NCBI RefSeq assembly: GCF_029952445.1 | Contig: NZ_JAQPPK010000004.1 | Location: 124,001-188,000 of the forward strand | DNA length: 64,000 bases | DNA from: Paenarthrobacter nitroguajacolicus | Lineage (GTDB): Bacteria > Actinomycetota > Actinomycetes > Actinomycetales > Micrococcaceae | Direction of reading: 5' to 3' | Part shown: one piece after another, positions 15,948 to 23,964 of the stretch | Numbering within the stretch: the first letter of the stretch is position 1 | Layout: the number at the start of each line of letters is the position of its first letter | Position numbers and translations under genes: made by a program | The notes under the pieces: model-generated | The model's database searches: none | What the model was told of the DNA's origin: nothing | The model's input: the letters and a program-made list of their open reading frames with translations, nothing else

Positions 15948-16496
15948 TTACTCGCCCTCGGCTGCCTTCCGTGCCCGGTACGCGGCCACGTGGGTGCGGT
16001 TGGCGCAATTGCCGGTGTCGCAATAGAGCTTGGAGCGGTTGCGGCTTAGGTCAAGGACTACGGCGTCGCAGTCATCCGCCGCGCACACCCGCATGCGTTC
16101 CATCTCTTTGCTGCGGATCACATCAATGATCGCCATGGCGGCCTCGGTGCCCATGCGGTCTGCCAGCGGCGCCTCGGGGGTGGTGGCGTGGAGGTGCCAA
16201 TCCCAGTGGTCGTGCTTGACCAGTTGCGGCATTGCCTTCGCGTCGGCGAGCAGCTTGTTGACGGACTTGGCTGCGGTGTCTTCGTCCGAACTCCAGAGTG
16301 CTGTGAGCTCGCTCCGAAGGCGCTTGATGCTGCTCAGCTCGTCCAGGGAATTGACGCGGGAGCCGGTGAACTCCTCGGCATCCAGGAACGAGTTCAGGTC
16401 TTCCACGGTGGCCAGCAGCTCTTCGTCGTTGGCGGCCGTATTGATCAGGTTGACCGCGCTGCGGAGGGCAACTTCGGTGTCAGGCGCAAAAAGCAC
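15948..16496 (-). CDS. CGNR zinc-finger transcription factor (ABATE domain)
   Basis: The 182-residue protein starts at GTG 16496. Residues 1-130 form the helical ABATE domain typical of this family, and the C-terminal ~50 residues form the CGNR zinc finger with four cysteines (positions ~138, 143, 159 and 164) in RVCAADDCDAVVLD and YCDTGNCANRTHVAAYRARK. CGNR proteins are thought to be stress-linked transcription regulators. The gene is divergent from the EamA exporter at 16568, only 71 bp away, so it probably controls that gene. Confidence 0.88.
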   Translation of the reverse strand: MLFAPDTEVALRSAVNLINTAANDEELLATVEDLNSFLDAEEFTGSRVNSLDELSSIKRLRSELTALWSSDEDTAAKSVNKLLADAKAMPQLVKHDHWDWHLHATTPEAPLADRMGTEAAMAIIDVIRSKEMERMRVCAADDCDAVVLDLSRNRSKLYCDTGNCANRTHVAAYRARKAAEGE

Positions 16497-16567
16497 TTTG
16501 ACTCCTTACATATTTCGGGAGTACTGTCATGACCATAAGCCCACTTTACTCCTGACAGGAGGCTGCT

Positions 16568-17599
16568 GTGTCAGCTCCAACGACGAAGGCTGATGCAAAG
16601 AGTTTCCTGGCATCAGGACTCGGCATCGCACTCTTTTCTTCAGCCGTCTTCGGCACCTCTGGCTCCTTTGCCAAGTCGATGCTGGAAACCGGCTGGTCAC
16701 CTGGCGCCGCTGTTACCGTGCGCCTTACCGGCGCCGCGCTGATCCTGGCGATTCCCGCCGTCGTGGTTCTCCGCGGCCGCTGGCACCAACTAAAGGAAAA
16801 CTGGCTCACTATCCTTCTCTTCGGCCTCATCGGTGTCGCAGGCTGCCAGCTTTTCTATTTCAACGCGGTGGCCCGGCTCTCTGTGGGCGTGGCGCTGCTG
16901 CTTGAGTATCTGGCGCCGGTGATGATCGTGCTGTGGCTATGGATCTCCAGCCGACGCAAGCCCCGCGCCCTCACCGCCGCCGGCGCACTGTTGTCGCTGG
17001 GCGGCCTGGTCCTGGTGCTCGACCTGACCGGTGCCGTGAAGGTGGACTTTGTTGGCGTTCTCTGGGGCATGGCGGCGGCCGTGTGCCTGGTGATCTACTT
17101 CTTCATCACAGCCAAGGAGAATGACACCCTTCCCCCGTTGGTCCTGGCTTCGGGTGGTCTGATGGTGGGCGCACTGGTGATGTGGCTCGTGGGCTTGCTT
17201 GGCCTGCTTCCCATGACGTTCAGTAGCGCAGATACAACACTGGGTCCGTGGACAGTGCCCTGGTGGGTGTCCGCCGTCGGCTTGATCATCCTGGCAACGG
17301 TCCTGGCCTACGTCTCCGGAATCATGGCGGCACGGAGCCTTGGTTCCAAGGTAGCCTCGTTCGTGTCACTGACTGAGGTTCTCTTCGCGGTGATCTGGGC
17401 TTGGCTGCTGCTCGGCGAACTTCCAGGCCCGATCCAGCTCCTGGGCGGTCTATTGATTGTGGGTGGTGTGGTCCTGGTCCGCGTGGACGAACTGCGTGGA
17501 GGCCGGCGGGCAGCTGCCGCGGGCACCAAGGCTTTGGATCACCCGAACGACGTCGAACCCGTCCCTTCAGGGTCCGTCGCCGACGCTTCTCGGGACTGA
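16568..17599 (+). CDS. EamA-family metabolite exporter
   Basis: The 343-residue protein from a GTG start has ten membrane helices in two EamA repeats, with GTSGSFAKSMLETGWSPGAA in the first and VASFVSLTEVLFAVIWAWLL in the second. EamA/DMT carriers export amino acids, drugs or nucleobase-like metabolites. A soluble tail of about 35 residues ends the protein. It is divergent from a CGNR regulator and ends at a strong bidirectional terminator. Confidence 0.88.
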   Translation: MSAPTTKADAKSFLASGLGIALFSSAVFGTSGSFAKSMLETGWSPGAAVTVRLTGAALILAIPAVVVLRGRWHQLKENWLTILLFGLIGVAGCQLFYFNAVARLSVGVALLLEYLAPVMIVLWLWISSRRKPRALTAAGALLSLGGLVLVLDLTGAVKVDFVGVLWGMAAAVCLVIYFFITAKENDTLPPLVLASGGLMVGALVMWLVGLLGLLPMTFSSADTTLGPWTVPWWVSAVGLIILATVLAYVSGIMAARSLGSKVASFVSLTEVLFAVIWAWLLLGELPGPIQLLGGLLIVGGVVLVRVDELRGGRRAAAAGTKALDHPNDVEPVPSGSVADASRD

Positions 17600-17614
17600 C
17601 TGGAACTTAACGCA

Positions 17615-17648
17615 AAAATGCCCGGACGCTTGCGCGTCCGGGCATTTT
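17615..17648. terminator. Strong bidirectional terminator
   Basis: AAAATGCCCGGACGC (17615-17629) pairs perfectly with GCGTCCGGGCATTTT (17634-17648) around TTGC. A/T-runs flank both sides, so it can end transcription of the EamA gene from the left and the WXG100 gene from the right. Confidence 0.88.
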
Positions 17649-17658
17649 CCCAACTGTC

Positions 17659-17922
17659 TTAGTTGGAGGCCTGCTGCTGCTGCTCAGCGTTCTTCTGAGC
17701 GCGATCGCCGGCTTCGCGAAGAGCGTCGGCAACCTTCTTCAGGTTCGAAGCGTGCTGGCTGTCCCACTCGCCGCGGAACTTGTCAGCGTCAGGGCCCTTC
17801 CAGTCGGTGCCGTCAAGAGCACCCTTCAGCTGTGAACGCTGCTGCTCGATGTGCTCGGCACCTGCCTTCAGCTTGTTACCGAGCTGACGAAGCTGATCAA
17901 CATCTGCACCCCAAATAGCCAT
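17659..17922 (-). CDS. WXG100-family (ESAT-6-like) protein
   Basis: ATG 17920-17922 is preceded by AAGGAGAA and gives 87 residues; the frame is open further upstream but without a ribosome site. The protein is two amphipathic helices joined by a turn carrying the WXG motif (GTDWKGPDADKFR, Trp near residue 41). WXG100 proteins are dimers secreted by type VII (ESX) systems. No ESX core genes or LXG/PPE partners are nearby, so it depends on a secretion system elsewhere or works in the cytoplasm. It is Gln-rich at the C terminus (AEQQQQASN). Confidence 0.88.
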   Translation of the reverse strand: MAIWGADVDQLRQLGNKLKAGAEHIEQQRSQLKGALDGTDWKGPDADKFRGEWDSQHASNLKKVADALREAGDRAQKNAEQQQQASN

Positions 17923-18080
17923 GAGATTCTCCTTCATTTGTTCGGACCCGAGCTCTTCGGCATCCCCAGCGGCCTCCGGCTCATCCGGAAGATCCAATAG
18001 CTAAAACCTATCCCGGGAATCGCAAATGCGTCGATGGGCACCCCTCCCCATGCAGCACTGCCCATGGTTAGCATGGGGTT

Positions 18081-18353
18081 ATGTGCCGGAATATCAGGAC
18101 TTTGCATAACTTCGAACCGCATGCCACCAGCGATGAGGTGGAGGCCGCTGCCCTCCAATATGTGCGGAAAATCAGTGGATCCACCAAGCCCTCAAAGGCC
18201 AACGAGGAAGCCTTCGCGGAGGCCGTTCACGAGATCGCCCATATCACGCAGCATCTCCTGGACTCCTTGGTGAGCCACGGCCCCGCCAAGAACCGGGACG
18301 AGGAAGCGGCAAAGGCAAGGGCCCGGGCGGCAGTCCGGTTCGGGACTGCTTAG
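18081..18353 (+). CDS. DUF2277 family protein
   Basis: The 90-residue protein begins MCRNIRTLHNFEPHATSDEV and continues with AALQYVRKISGSTKPSKAN, the invariant start of the DUF2277 family, which is widespread but without known function. No ribosome site is seen; TAGCAT seven bases before the ATG suggests a leaderless message. The first Cys-Arg-Asn-Ile residues are highly conserved in the family and might take part in catalysis or metal binding, but this is not established. The gene ends just before the convergent copper ATPase gene. Confidence 0.85.
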   Translation: MCRNIRTLHNFEPHATSDEVEAAALQYVRKISGSTKPSKANEEAFAEAVHEIAHITQHLLDSLVSHGPAKNRDEEAAKARARAAVRFGTA

Positions 18354-18371
18354 CCCAGGCCCTGCTCGTAA

Positions 18372-20693
18372 TTACTTGCCGAACGAGCGCAGCCGCAGTG
18401 AGTTGGCTACCACCAAAACCGAACTGGCCGCCATCGCTGCACCCGCGATCATCGGATTCAGCAACCCCAGCGCGGCTACGGGGATGCCGATCGCGTTGTA
18501 GAAGAACGCCCAGAACAGGTTGGTCTTGATGGTGGAAAGAGTCTTCCGCGACAGTTCGATCGCCTGCACTAGCTGACCCAGATCGCTGCCCATCACTGTC
18601 AGGTCCGAGGCCTCGATGGCAACGTCCGTGCCGGAACCCATTGCGATACCCAGGTCCGACTGCGCCAGAGCTGCGGCGTCGTTGACGCCATCACCTGCCA
18701 TTGCGACGGTTGCCCCGGAGGCCTGAAGCTTACGGACCGCCTCCACTTTGCCTTCCGGCAGCACACCAGCGAAAACATCTTCCGGTGAAATCCCGACGGC
18801 GGCGGCCACCTGGGCGGCCACCGCCGCATTGTCTCCGGTCAAGAGGATGGGGCGGATGCCCAGATCCTTGAGTTTTTGGATTGCCGCCGCCGAGCCGGGC
18901 TTGATGGTGTCGCTCAGGCTCACGATGCCTGCGGGCTGGCCATCCACTGCAACCCAGATGGCCGTGGCTCCACCGTTTTCCTGAACGGACAGGGCCTGAC
19001 GTTGCTCGGAATCGAGGGAGATTCCGTTCTCCCCGAGCCAGCCGGAACGTCCGACCACAACGGTCCGTGCCGCACCTTCCACCGCTACGGTTCCCCGCAC
19101 TCCGCCACCGGGGGCGGAACTGAAGCCGTCAACGGCAGGCAGCGCCCCGGCGTCGGGCATTGCATCCTTGGCAGCAGCCGCAATGGCATGGGCGATCGGG
19201 TGCTCCGACGCCGACTCGACAGCTCCGGCAAGCATCAGGACGGTGGCGGGGGAGTGGCCGTTGAGGGCCACGGTGTGGTCCACGGCCAGCTTGCCGCTGG
19301 TTACAGTGCCCGTCTTGTCCAGCAGGATGGTGTCCACGTGGCGCGTGTCCTCAAGGACCTGGGGGCCCTTGATGAGGATGCCCAGCTGCGCGCCGCGGCC
19401 CGTACCTGTCAGCAGTCCGACGGGAGTCGCAAGGCCCAAGGCACAGGGGCAAGCGATCACCAGGACCGCGACGGCGGCAGTGAAAGCCGCATTGAGGTCG
19501 CCGGAGAAGAAGAGCCACAGCACAAACGTGACCGCGGCGACGACCAGCACGATGGGGACGAAGACCGAACTGATCCTGTCCGCCAGCCGGGCAATCGGCG
19601 CTTTTCCGGTCTGCGCCTGGCTCACCAAGCGGCCCATCTGCGCCAGCGTCGTGTCGGAGCCGACGCGCGTTGCGCGCACCAGCAGCCGGCCTGAGGTGTT
19701 GATCGTCGCACCAGTGACCAGACTGCCGGGGCCTACTTCCACGGGAACCGATTCGCCTGTCACCAATGAGGCGTCGACGGCGGAAGCGCCGTCCGTGACC
19801 ACGCCATCGGTGGCGATTTTCTCGCCCGGACGCACCACGAAGACGTCGTCCGCAAGAAGCTGATCGGCGGGGATCTTGCGCTCCGCGCCGTCTACAAGAA
19901 TGGTTGCGTCCTTTGCGCCCAGGTTCAGTAGCGCCTTGAGGGCGTTGCCGGCCTTGGCCTTTGCATTCGCTTCAAGATAGCGACCCAGGAGCAGGAACGT
20001 GGTGACCACTGCGGCGACCTCGAAGTACAGCCCGCCGCCGGACATGCTTTCCATGCCGGGGTGTTCGGTCATTCGTGGGTCTGCGAACAACTGCCATGCC
20101 GAGTACAGGTACGCGGCGATGACACCGATGGAAACCAGCGTGTCCATGGTTGATGCGAAATGCCGTGCGTTGATGGCCGCAGCCCGATGGAATGGCCATG
20201 CTGCCCAGCTGACCACCGGCAGTGCCAGTGCGCCGGCAACCCAGCCCCAGTTGGCGAATTGGAGGGCCGGAATCATGGAGATTGCGAAGACCGGGATGGT
20301 GAGTATGGCTGCGGTGATCAGGCGAGGGCGGAGCGTTAATGCGGAGGGTCCGTGCTCCATGTGATTCTCGTGCCCGGCGTGCTCTGCTTCAGGAGCCTCG
20401 CTTACCTGGTGGTGCTCGTGGGCTTGGTCGGGGCGGGAGTGCGGCGCGGGGGCCTGCCGAAGAGTCGCCTTGTAGCCCGTCGCATTGACGGTGTCCAGGA
20501 TTTGCTGGTCTGTCACGGTTGCCGGAACGGTGACTTGGGCAGATTCGAGGGGCAGGTTGACGCTTGCTTCGACGCCTTCGAGTTTGCCCAGTTTCCGTTC
20601 CACTCGATTGACGCACGAGGCGCAGGTCATGCCCTCGATGTCCAGTTCGATCATCCGTTGTGCGGGTTGGTTGAAGGTCTCCTGGCTACTCAA
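18372..20693 (-). CDS. copA: Copper-exporting P1B-type ATPase
   Basis: The 773-residue protein has an N-terminal heavy-metal-associated domain with EGMTCASCVNR (CxxC at 24-27), a His-rich linker (HEHHQVSEAPEAEHAGHENH), then eight membrane helices. Diagnostic motifs are the TGES actuator loop, the CPCALG transmembrane copper site, DKTGTVTSG phosphorylation site, SEHPIAHAI, GDGVNDAAAL hinge and the final YNAIGIPVAALGLLNP helix. These identify a Cu(I)-exporting CopA. It is the third gene of a csoR-copZ-copA operon, starting 9 bp after copZ, and detoxifies copper received from CopZ. Confidence 0.95.
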   Translation of the reverse strand: MSSQETFNQPAQRMIELDIEGMTCASCVNRVERKLGKLEGVEASVNLPLESAQVTVPATVTDQQILDTVNATGYKATLRQAPAPHSRPDQAHEHHQVSEAPEAEHAGHENHMEHGPSALTLRPRLITAAILTIPVFAISMIPALQFANWGWVAGALALPVVSWAAWPFHRAAAINARHFASTMDTLVSIGVIAAYLYSAWQLFADPRMTEHPGMESMSGGGLYFEVAAVVTTFLLLGRYLEANAKAKAGNALKALLNLGAKDATILVDGAERKIPADQLLADDVFVVRPGEKIATDGVVTDGASAVDASLVTGESVPVEVGPGSLVTGATINTSGRLLVRATRVGSDTTLAQMGRLVSQAQTGKAPIARLADRISSVFVPIVLVVAAVTFVLWLFFSGDLNAAFTAAVAVLVIACPCALGLATPVGLLTGTGRGAQLGILIKGPQVLEDTRHVDTILLDKTGTVTSGKLAVDHTVALNGHSPATVLMLAGAVESASEHPIAHAIAAAAKDAMPDAGALPAVDGFSSAPGGGVRGTVAVEGAARTVVVGRSGWLGENGISLDSEQRQALSVQENGGATAIWVAVDGQPAGIVSLSDTIKPGSAAAIQKLKDLGIRPILLTGDNAAVAAQVAAAVGISPEDVFAGVLPEGKVEAVRKLQASGATVAMAGDGVNDAAALAQSDLGIAMGSGTDVAIEASDLTVMGSDLGQLVQAIELSRKTLSTIKTNLFWAFFYNAIGIPVAALGLLNPMIAGAAMAASSVLVVANSLRLRSFGK

Positions 20694-20701
20694 GGGAGCT
20701 C

Positions 20702-20935
20702 CTATGCTTCGTTGGCTACCACCAAGTAGCCGGCTTCTGCCACAGCCTCGCCAATTTCCGATGGCGAGAGCTCATTGGTGGACGTGATGGTGACGGTGGA
20801 CAGGCCACCCGGATTGAGGTCGACCGCGACTTCCTGGACGCCGCTAAGTGCTTCGAGTTCTTCGCTGACGCTGGAGACACAGTGGCCGCAGGTCATACCC
20901 GAAACGTTGACGTTGGTCTGGACGGTCTGGCTCAT
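20702..20935 (-). CDS. copZ: Copper chaperone CopZ (HMA domain)
   Basis: ATG 20933-20935 is preceded by AAGGAGAG, giving 77 residues; the open frame extends upstream without support. The protein is a single HMA domain with VSGMTCGHCVSSVSEELEAL, where the CxxC pair binds Cu(I). It delivers copper to the N-terminal domain of CopA or to CsoR. It lies between csoR and copA on the same strand, 49 and 8 bp from them, as in other actinobacterial copper operons. Confidence 0.93.
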   Translation of the reverse strand: MSQTVQTNVNVSGMTCGHCVSSVSEELEALSGVQEVAVDLNPGGLSTVTITSTNELSPSEIGEAVAEAGYLVVANEA

Positions 20936-20984
20936 GGTGCTCTCCTTGGTGATGAGTTGAATGGTGTGGTGAGTGGTGGCGGAA

Positions 20985-21350
20985 TTACCGCAGCAGGCGC
21001 CCGATGGCATCGGTGGCCTCCTTGACTTTGGCGTCGATCTGCTCGGCGCGGGCTTCGGGGTTGGGCTCGGAGGCAGCGCCCACGACGCAATGGCCGATGT
21101 GCTCCTCTACGAGTCCCAGGCTGACTGCATGGAGGGCCTTGGTGGCAGCGGCTACTTGAGTGAGGATGTCGATGCAGTACTTGTCGTCCTCCACCATGCG
21201 CGCAATGCCGCGTACCTGCCCCTCAATCCGTTTCAAACGTTTGAGATAGGCGTCCTTGTTGCTGGTGTACCCGTGGGGTGCGACGTGCTCCAGGTCCACC
21301 TCAATGACGGGTGCGTCGGGATGGCTCAAGCTCAGGTCAGGCGTGCTCAT
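20985..21350 (-). CDS. csoR: Copper-sensing repressor CsoR
   Basis: ATG 21348-21350 begins a 121-residue protein. A much longer open frame continues upstream but is antisense to the next transporter gene. The CsoR fold is seen in YLKRLKRIEGQVRGIARMVE, and the Cu(I) ligands are Cys59 (DDKYCIDI), His84 and Cys88 (EEHIGHCVV). It represses its own operon in the absence of copper. Two GC-rich boxes lie 10-52 bp upstream. No good ribosome site precedes the ATG and TATATC lies eight bases ahead, so a leaderless message is likely. Confidence 0.93.
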   Translation of the reverse strand: MSTPDLSLSHPDAPVIEVDLEHVAPHGYTSNKDAYLKRLKRIEGQVRGIARMVEDDKYCIDILTQVAAATKALHAVSLGLVEEHIGHCVVGAASEPNPEARAEQIDAKVKEATDAIGRLLR

Positions 21351-21360
21351 AACCTGAAGA

Positions 21361-21379
21361 TATACCCGTAGGGGGTATA
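21361..21379. promoter_or_regulatory. CsoR operator, proximal box
   Basis: TATACCCGTAGGGGGTATA matches the CsoR consensus of ATACCC and GGGTAT arms around a G/C-rich centre. It covers the spacer and -10 of the likely csoR promoter (minus-strand TTGACC, 16 bp, TATATC), so CsoR binding would block RNA polymerase. Confidence 0.85.
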
Positions 21380-21387
21380 AGGTCAAG

Positions 21388-21402
21388 TACCCCCAGGGGG
21401 TA
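21388..21402. promoter_or_regulatory. CsoR operator, distal box
   Basis: TACCCCCAGGGGGTA is a perfect palindrome with the same arms as the proximal box, 27 bp away centre to centre. The two boxes would accommodate two CsoR tetramers on neighbouring faces. Copper binding to CsoR releases both. Confidence 0.82.
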
Positions 21403-21495
21403 TGGCGAACTCGTGTCTTGCGCGCCGTCGCGGTTGAAGCCGCCCGGGTCGATCGAGGGCAGGTCCAAGGGCGGAGTGGAGCTGAAATGCGGAAC

Positions 21496-21509
21496 TTGGT
21501 ATAGACCAA
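21496..21509. promoter_or_regulatory. DasR/NagR-type dre site
   Basis: TTGGTATAGACCAA fits the dre consensus (TGGTCTAGACCA) bound by GntR-family DasR/NagR, which responds to amino-sugar phosphates. It lies 145 bp upstream of the amino-sugar importer start at 21654, in an otherwise gene-free stretch of about 300 bp (21351-21653) that also holds the CsoR boxes and a TTTGCA palindrome. No DasR gene is in the window. Confidence 0.65.
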
Positions 21510-21533
21510 AATGAGCAAAAATTGGATTCTTGT

Positions 21534-21546
21534 TTTGCACTGCAAA
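21534..21546. promoter_or_regulatory. TTTGCA palindrome, candidate operator
   Basis: TTTGCACTGCAAA is a perfect 13-bp palindrome between the dre site and the amino-sugar operon. Similar TTTGCAA half-sites occur at 39691-39710 in another IclR-controlled region. The IclR gene at the end of this operon is the obvious candidate binder, but this is untested. Confidence 0.45.
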
Positions 21547-21653
21547 CCTTTTGGGAAATGTGCTTCCGCCCACACCCCCGCGTTCATAGTGTTTGGTCTC
21601 ATAGCCGCGGAGGGGGAAATCCCGCGGAACCCACCATTCTCCTTGGAGGACAC

Positions 21654-22946
21654 TTGAAACTCGCACGCTCCGCCGCGGCCATAGCCATCGCAGCGCTCGC
21701 ATTGACCGCTTGCGCCCCGCCCACGTCGAACAACGCAGCCTCCAGCTCGGACGAGCAGACCGGCACCGTCCGCGTCTGGCTCTTCTCGGAGGTCAACCAG
21801 GATCCAAAGTCGGCTGTGGTCAAGGAAGCCATCACTGAATTCGAGGCGGCACACAGTGGTGCCAAGATCGATGTCCAGTACATCCCCGTTGACAGCCGCG
21901 CCGAGCGTTTCAAGGCTGCCTTCAACGATCCTTCCAGCGCTCCTGACGTTGCGGAATTCGGCAACACGGACCTGGCCAGCTACGTCGCCTCCGGCGGCTT
22001 GGCCGATGTCACTGAAGACATCAAGGCATGGGACGAGTCCAAGGACCTGGACCAGAAGATCCTGGACACCACCGAAATCGATGGCAAGAACTACGGTGTC
22101 CCGTGGTTCGTCGGTGTCCGCGCACTCTACTACCGGACGGATCTCCTGCAGCAGCTGGGCCTTGAGGTTCCCAAGACCTTGGATGACGTAGAAACGGTTG
22201 CCCGTGCTGTTCGTGCGGCAAACCCGGACCTGCTGGGCATCTCCGTCGGCGGCGCCGCCCAGTTCTCCGCCATGCCGTACTTGTGGGCGAACGGCGGTGA
22301 GATCGCCACGAAGGAAGGCGACAAGTTCGTTTCCGGGCTGGATTCCACTGAGTCCCGTGAAGGAGTCGCCGCCTACACCCGCCTCCTGAAGGACGACATC
22401 TGCCCGGCGCAGACCTGCGCGGAATTCGGCGGCAATGCCAGCGTGCAGCAGTTCATCGCGGGCAAGTCGGCCATGACCATTGGCGGCGATTTCAACTACA
22501 AGGCCGTCTCGGCAAGTGCCATCAAGGACAAGTTCGCCGTGGTTCCCGTGCCGGGCAAGACCGCCGGTTCCATCGCTCCCGCCTTCGCCGGCGGCAACAA
22601 CCTGGGCGTTTTCAACAGCAGCAAGCACCACACGCTCGCCGCCGACTTCGTGAAGCTGCTGGCCAGCAAGAAGTACCAGCAGAAGATGTTCGACTCCATG
22701 GGAAACCTCCCCACCTTCAGCGACGTCCAGCAGTCCGTGGCGGATAACAACAAGCAGGTTGAGCCGTTCATCAACACCCTCCGCGCCGGCACCAACTTTG
22801 TTCCTGTCACAGAAACCTGGTCAACCATCGACGCTCAGGGTGTCTTCACCGGCATGTACCAGAAGGTGGTCACGGGCAAGGCTGACGTCAACACAGCCAC
22901 CACCGAGGCCGCTGCCGCCATGAACACGGCGTTTGGCTCCAAGTGA
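21654..22946 (+). CDS. ABC-type solute-binding lipoprotein, amino-sugar/oligosaccharide type
   Basis: The likely start is TTG 21654, just after GGAGGA, giving 430 residues. The signal peptide LARSAAAIAIAALALTAC has a lipobox with Cys near residue 19. The mature protein is a carbohydrate-type solute-binding protein (IKAWDESKDLDQKILDTTEI, GVPWFVGVRALYYRTDLLQQ). Its operon contains two permeases and a GH20 hexosaminidase and sits behind a dre site, so chitobiose or other N-acetylglucosamine oligosaccharides are the likely ligands, comparable to DasA or NgcE. Ligand assignment is inference. Confidence 0.85.
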   Translation: MKLARSAAAIAIAALALTACAPPTSNNAASSSDEQTGTVRVWLFSEVNQDPKSAVVKEAITEFEAAHSGAKIDVQYIPVDSRAERFKAAFNDPSSAPDVAEFGNTDLASYVASGGLADVTEDIKAWDESKDLDQKILDTTEIDGKNYGVPWFVGVRALYYRTDLLQQLGLEVPKTLDDVETVARAVRAANPDLLGISVGGAAQFSAMPYLWANGGEIATKEGDKFVSGLDSTESREGVAAYTRLLKDDICPAQTCAEFGGNASVQQFIAGKSAMTIGGDFNYKAVSASAIKDKFAVVPVPGKTAGSIAPAFAGGNNLGVFNSSKHHTLAADFVKLLASKKYQQKMFDSMGNLPTFSDVQQSVADNNKQVEPFINTLRAGTNFVPVTETWSTIDAQGVFTGMYQKVVTGKADVNTATTEAAAAMNTAFGSK

Positions 22947-22980
22947 TGCACCTAAAACACCCAGTTACGAAGGGCACGCC

Positions 22981-23964
22981 ATGACCGCGCTCGCCCCGGT
23001 GCGACCCGAATCGCCACGCGACCCCAGCACCCCAAGCAAAGGACCAACGACGGCGGTACGCAAGATCCGCCGTCGTGCCCGCCTTGAACCCTGGTTCTAT
23101 TTGGCGCCGGCGTTCATAGTCCTCATCGCCCTGCTCGGCTACCCGATTTTCCAGCTGGTCAACGTCTCCTTGTATGACTACCGCCAGGCCCAGGTGAGCG
23201 GCAAAGCCCCGCTGAAGTTCACGGGGCTGGAGAACTACCAGAAGCTCTTCGCCGATCCGCAGTTCTGGACCGTTCTTGGCAATACCGTGCTGTTCGCTGC
23301 CGTGTGCGTGGTGTTCACGTTGCTGGTTGGGAGTTCGCTGGCTGTACTCGCCACAAGGCTGCGCCCATGGGTCCGTTCGATGCTGTTTGTGGTGTCGCTC
23401 GGAGCTTGGGCCACACCGGCCGTTACGGGCAGCGCCGTGTGGCTCTTCCTCTTCGACCCCACGCTTGGCCTGGTCAACAAGACGCTGGTGGGCATCGGAC
23501 TCACGCAGTTTCAGGGTTACTCCTGGACGTACGACAAGTGGTCTGGCTTTGGACTCGTAGCCAGCGAGGTGGTGTGGTGCTCGTTCCCATTCGTGCTTGT
23601 CACGGTGTACGCCGGCATCCAGGCCATCCCCACGGAAGTCATTGAAGCCGCAAGGATCGACGGCGCCTCCATGCCGCGCATCGCTGGCAGCATCATGCTC
23701 CCAATGCTGCGACCAATTGTCATTGTGGTGACCATCCAGTCGATCATCTGGAACTTCAAGATCTTCTCGCAGATCTACATCATGACCAACGGGGGCGGCA
23801 TCGCCGGGCAGAACCTGGTGCTGAACGTGTACGGCTACCAGCAGGCGTTCGCGGCGAGCCTCTATGGGCTCGGGTCCGCGCTCGGCGTGATCATGACCGC
23901 ACTGCTCATGGTCATCACGCTGGTCTACCTCCGCATCCTCAAGAGAACAGGAGAAGCCCTGTGA
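22981..23964 (+). CDS. Amino-sugar ABC importer permease 1
   Basis: ATG 22981 after GAAGGG gives 327 residues; an in-frame ATG at 22933 would overlap the upstream gene. A Pro-rich cytoplasmic tail precedes six membrane helices. The EAA loop is EVIEAARIDGASMPRIAGSI near residue 220. This is a CUT1-type MalF-like subunit, paired with the next gene, whose start overlaps its stop. No ATP-binding subunit is present in the operon. Confidence 0.88.
   Translation: MTALAPVRPESPRDPSTPSKGPTTAVRKIRRRARLEPWFYLAPAFIVLIALLGYPIFQLVNVSLYDYRQAQVSGKAPLKFTGLENYQKLFADPQFWTVLGNTVLFAAVCVVFTLLVGSSLAVLATRLRPWVRSMLFVVSLGAWATPAVTGSAVWLFLFDPTLGLVNKTLVGIGLTQFQGYSWTYDKWSGFGLVASEVVWCSFPFVLVTVYAGIQAIPTEVIEAARIDGASMPRIAGSIMLPMLRPIVIVVTIQSIIWNFKIFSQIYIMTNGGGIAGQNLVLNVYGYQQAFAASLYGLGSALGVIMTALLMVITLVYLRILKRTGEAL

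Noticed and set aside
15360..15955. 15-bp exact repeat GCCCGGCTTACTCGC at 15360 and 15941 as a mobile-element mark
   Set aside because: There is no inverted repeat, no transposase and no target duplication. One copy is partly coding. It is probably chance in GC-rich DNA.
20985..22631. 548-codon minus-strand frame including csoR
   Set aside because: The upstream part is antisense to the solute-binding-protein gene and crosses the CsoR boxes. Only the last 121 codons from ATG 21350 are real.
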